The position numbers and the translations under genes were made by a program. Of a stretch of 64,000 nt of DNA, positions 61,489-64,000 are shown piece by piece. This DNA is from Enterobacter cloacae (GTDB lineage Bacteria > Pseudomonadota > Gammaproteobacteria > Enterobacterales > Enterobacteriaceae), in assembly GCF_013375935.1 (NCBI RefSeq), contig NZ_CP056117.1, positions 3,286,001 through 3,350,000 of the forward strand, read 5' to 3'. Position 1 is the stretch's first letter. Every line of letters starts with the position of its first letter. Under the pieces are notes generated by a model. It was not told the origin of the DNA. It saw only the letters and a list, made by a program, of their open reading frames with translations, and did no database searches.

Positions 61489-64000
61489 TTATTCGCTGGT
61501 TGATTTTTCCGCTTTCCCCGCCATCTGCGCCAGGAAGTCATAACGCTTCTGGAGATCTGCTGCCGCATCCTTCCACAGCTGTTCAGCCACCTCTGGCTGT
61601 TGAGCGTTCAGCCTGCGGAAGCGCTGCTCCTGGAGCAACGTCTCAGCAAGGGCGTCTGACGGCGGACGTGAATCCAGCGCCAGCGGCAATTTACCTTCAT
61701 CTGCACGGCGTGGATCAAAGCGGTACAGCGGCCAGAATCCCGTTGCGGTGAGCTGGCGCATCTGGTCATGGCTGAGTGCCAAATCGTAGCCGTGCTCTTC
61801 GCATGGGCTGTAAGCGATAATCAGCGACGGGCCAGGATAAGCTTCCGCTTCCTGAATGGCTTTTACCGTCTGGTTAAGCTGTGCGCCTAGCGAAATCTGC
61901 GCGACGTAAACATGGCCATACATCATCATGCTGACGCCCAGATCCTTACGCGCCTTGCGCTTGCCGTGCTCGCCGAATTTCGTGACGGCACCCAGCGGCG
62001 TCGCTTTTGAGGCCTGTCCGCCCGTGTTTGAATAGCACTGGGTGTCGAGCACCAGAATATTGACGTTTTCGGTCAGGCTCAGTACATGATCCAGGCCGCC
62101 GAAGCCAATATCGTAGGCCCACCCGTCGCCGCCAATCAGCCAGATCGATTTTTCCACCAGCGCGTCGGCATCGTTCAGCAGCTGTTCGGCCCCCTCAACG
62201 CCCTGAAGCGCCTTGCGCAGTTCAGCAACCTGTTCGCGCCGAACCTCAGGCGTGGCCTCCGCATGCAGCGCGTCGTTTAGTTCAGCCGGTATGTTATCGG
62301 CAAACTGCGCCAGCAGACGCATCACGCGGGCACGGTGCTGATCGACCGTCAGGCGGAACCCCAGCCCAAATTCGGCGTTATCCTCGAAAAGGGAGTTTGC
62401 CCACGCCGGACCGCGGCCGTTAGCGTCCGTCGTATAAGGGGTGGACGGCAGGTTCCCCCCGTAGATTGACGAACAGCCGGTCGCGTTGGCTATCAGCATA
62501 CGGTCGCCGTAAAGCTGCGTGAGCAGTTTGATATACGGTGTTTCACCGCAGCCGGAACACGCTCCGGAGTACTCAAAGAGCGGCGTAATGAGCTGAGAGG
62601 TACGAATATCAATGCGCTCCAGCTTGCTGCGATCGATCTCAGGCAGGTTGAGGAAGAAGTCATAGTTCACTTTCTCCTCCTCAACGTGCTCCAGGCGCGA
62701 CATCATATTGATGGCTTTGATTTCCGGGTTCTGACGATCTTTCGCCGGACACACTTCCACGCACAGGTTACAGCCGGTGCAGTCTTCCGGCGCAACCTGA
62801 AGAACATATTTCTGACCACGCATGTCGCGAGATTTTACATCCAGCGAGTGCAGGCTTTCCGGTGCGGCGGACATCGCTTCTGGTGATACCACCTTGGCGC
62901 GAATGGCCGAGTGCGGGCAGGCGGCCACGCAGTGGTTGCATTGCGTGCACAGCTCTTCTTTCCAGATGGGAATCGCTTCGGCGATGTTGCGTTTCTCCCA
63001 GCGGGTCGTGCCCATCGGCCAGGTGCCGTCCGGCGGCAGCGCGGATACGGGGAGGGCATCGCCCAGCCCCGCGAGCATCGCCGCGGTAACGGTTTTGACG
63101 AAGTCCGGCGCGGCGTCTGACACCACCGGCGGCCGGTTCGGGCTGCTGGCGTTGACCGGCTGCAACGGCACCTCGAACAGCGACTCGCGGGCCAGCGCCA
63201 GCGCCTGCCAGTTGCGCTCAACCAGCTCCTGGCCTTTACTGCTGTAGCTTTTAGCAATCGCCCCCTGCAGCGCCGTAAGCGCGCTGTCGCCCGGCAAAAT
63301 ATTGGTCAGGTGGAAGAAGGCCATCTGCATTACGGTATTAATACGCGCGGCCAGGCCACACTCGCGGGCAATTTTTGCCGCGTTAATCACGTACAGACGC
63401 GCCTGTTTCTGGTTCAGCACCGCCTGAACCTCCTGCGGCAGACGTCCCCAGACCTCATCGGCGCTGTACGGGGTGTTAATCAGGAAAATACCGCCGGGCT
63501 TCAGGCGCTCGGCCATCTGGTATTTATCGATGAACTGAAGCTGGTGGCAGCCAACAAAATCCGCCTGAGAGATAAGGTAGGCCGAGCGAATCGGATGCTC
63601 GCTGACGCGCAGGTGGGATACGGTGAGACCGCCCGCTTTTTTGGAGTCGTAGACGAAATACCCCTGCGCATACCACGGCGTGGCGTTACCGATAATCTTA
63701 ATGTTGTTCTTGGTGGCCGAGACGCTGCCGTCACTGCCCAGGCCGTAAAACAGCGCTTCCAGCTTTGCAGTCGAGGGCAGGGTGTTTTCCGGCAACGCAA
63801 GGGAGAGGTTGGTCACGTCATCATAAATGCCGACCGTAAAACGCGGCTTCGGTTTTGCTTCGTTCAGTTCAGCAAACACGGCCAGCACGCATTCAGGCCC
63901 GAACTCTTTGGAAGACAAACCGTATCGGCCGCCGATTACGCGGGGCAACGTTTCACGCTCGCCGCTGTTAAACGCCTCTGCAAGGGCGGTCATCACATCA
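61489..64000 (-). CDS. ydbK: Pyruvate:flavodoxin oxidoreductase YdbK/NifJ (partial)
   Basis: The enzyme turns pyruvate and CoA into acetyl-CoA and CO2 and reduces flavodoxin or ferredoxin. About 837 C-terminal codons are present; full-length proteins have about 1174 residues, so the N-terminal third lies beyond the window. Seen are two 4Fe-4S motifs (LCTQCNHCVAACPHS and CTGCNLCVEVCPAKD), the CSGCGETPY cluster region, and the thiamine diphosphate motif IGGDGWAYDIGFGGLDHVLS. The stop is at 61489, 36 bases after the MicC terminator. Confidence 0.96.
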   Translation of the reverse strand, partial: DVMTALAEAFNSGERETLPRVIGGRYGLSSKEFGPECVLAVFAELNEAKPKPRFTVGIYDDVTNLSLALPENTLPSTAKLEALFYGLGSDGSVSATKNNIKIIGNATPWYAQGYFVYDSKKAGGLTVSHLRVSEHPIRSAYLISQADFVGCHQLQFIDKYQMAERLKPGGIFLINTPYSADEVWGRLPQEVQAVLNQKQARLYVINAAKIARECGLAARINTVMQMAFFHLTNILPGDSALTALQGAIAKSYSSKGQELVERNWQALALARESLFEVPLQPVNASSPNRPPVVSDAAPDFVKTVTAAMLAGLGDALPVSALPPDGTWPMGTTRWEKRNIAEAIPIWKEELCTQCNHCVAACPHSAIRAKVVSPEAMSAAPESLHSLDVKSRDMRGQKYVLQVAPEDCTGCNLCVEVCPAKDRQNPEIKAINMMSRLEHVEEEKVNYDFFLNLPEIDRSKLERIDIRTSQLITPLFEYSGACSGCGETPYIKLLTQLYGDRMLIANATGCSSIYGGNLPSTPYTTDANGRGPAWANSLFEDNAEFGLGFRLTVDQHRARVMRLLAQFADNIPAELNDALHAEATPEVRREQVAELRKALQGVEGAEQLLNDADALVEKSIWLIGGDGWAYDIGFGGLDHVLSLTENVNILVLDTQCYSNTGGQASKATPLGAVTKFGEHGKRKARKDLGVSMMMYGHVYVAQISLGAQLNQTVKAIQEAEAYPGPSLIIAYSPCEEHGYDLALSHDQMRQLTATGFWPLYRFDPRRADEGKLPLALDSRPPSDALAETLLQEQRFRRLNAQQPEVAEQLWKDAAADLQKRYDFLAQMAGKAEKSTSE

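Overview
The window is a stretch of Enterobacterales chromosome, most like the Enterobacter/Lelliottia side of the family. The host backbone is fnrS - ynaL - dbpA - ttcA at the left and ompN - micC - ydbK (nifJ) at the right. In E. coli the same loci flank the Rac prophage. Here a complete-looking, Rac-positioned lambdoid siphophage prophage of about 53.5 kb lies between them, with its att core in the 5' codons of ttcA (about 2743 to 56238).

Prophage layout, left to right. (1) Leftward early operon: integrase, excisionase, a DUF4060-type protein, RecT, RecE and two tiny genes, driven by a pL-like promoter near 9.1 kb. (2) Immunity region with a P63C-domain gene, a repressor and a divergent Cro-like gene; a TTAGTAAAT motif recurs in its promoters. 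(3) Rightward early genes: YdaT-like protein, replication protein O with an iteron origin inside it, and replication protein P. (4) An 8 kb metabolic cargo between P and the later early genes: two UlaG-like metallo-beta-lactamase-fold hydrolases (one exported), an MFS transporter, a GlxA/FtrA-type regulator and an exported alkylsulfatase. (5) A LexA-boxed DinI-like gene, DUF1367, RusA and antiterminator Q. (6) A long non-coding late leader with two copies of a structured RNA around a phage-21-type lysis cassette (dual-start pinholin, SAR endolysin, Rz/Rz1). (7) Head genes, with an intein in the Walker A motif of the large terminase and an HNH endonuclease gene on the opposite strand of that intein. 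(8) Capsid, connector and lambda-type tail genes, with a G/GT frameshift site and a probable second frameshift that adds an Ig-like domain to the capsid protein. (9) A tail fibre gene with three 26-bp inversion sites, two silent alternative ends and a Pin-type invertase. (10) A Rac/Qin-like right end with small membrane, zinc-ribbon and cold-shock genes and a YedK/HMCES protein.

Right of the prophage, the att copy is followed by the 3' end of a second, nearly identical integrase gene. This points to an earlier or tandem prophage that was mostly deleted. Host or remnant genes follow: a small membrane protein, a LysR regulator divergent from a flavodoxin-fold quinone reductase, a GFA-family protein, the OmpN porin, MicC RNA and the C-terminal part of pyruvate:flavodoxin oxidoreductase, which is cut by the window end.

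The strongest candidate for an unusual system is the terminase intein with its antisense-encoded HNH endonuclease. Next are the three-way invertible tail fibre, the frameshift-added capsid Ig domain, the duplicated structured RNA in the late leader, and the prophage-borne hydrolase/transporter cargo. All family assignments come from reading the sequence and from memory of known families; no database search was run.
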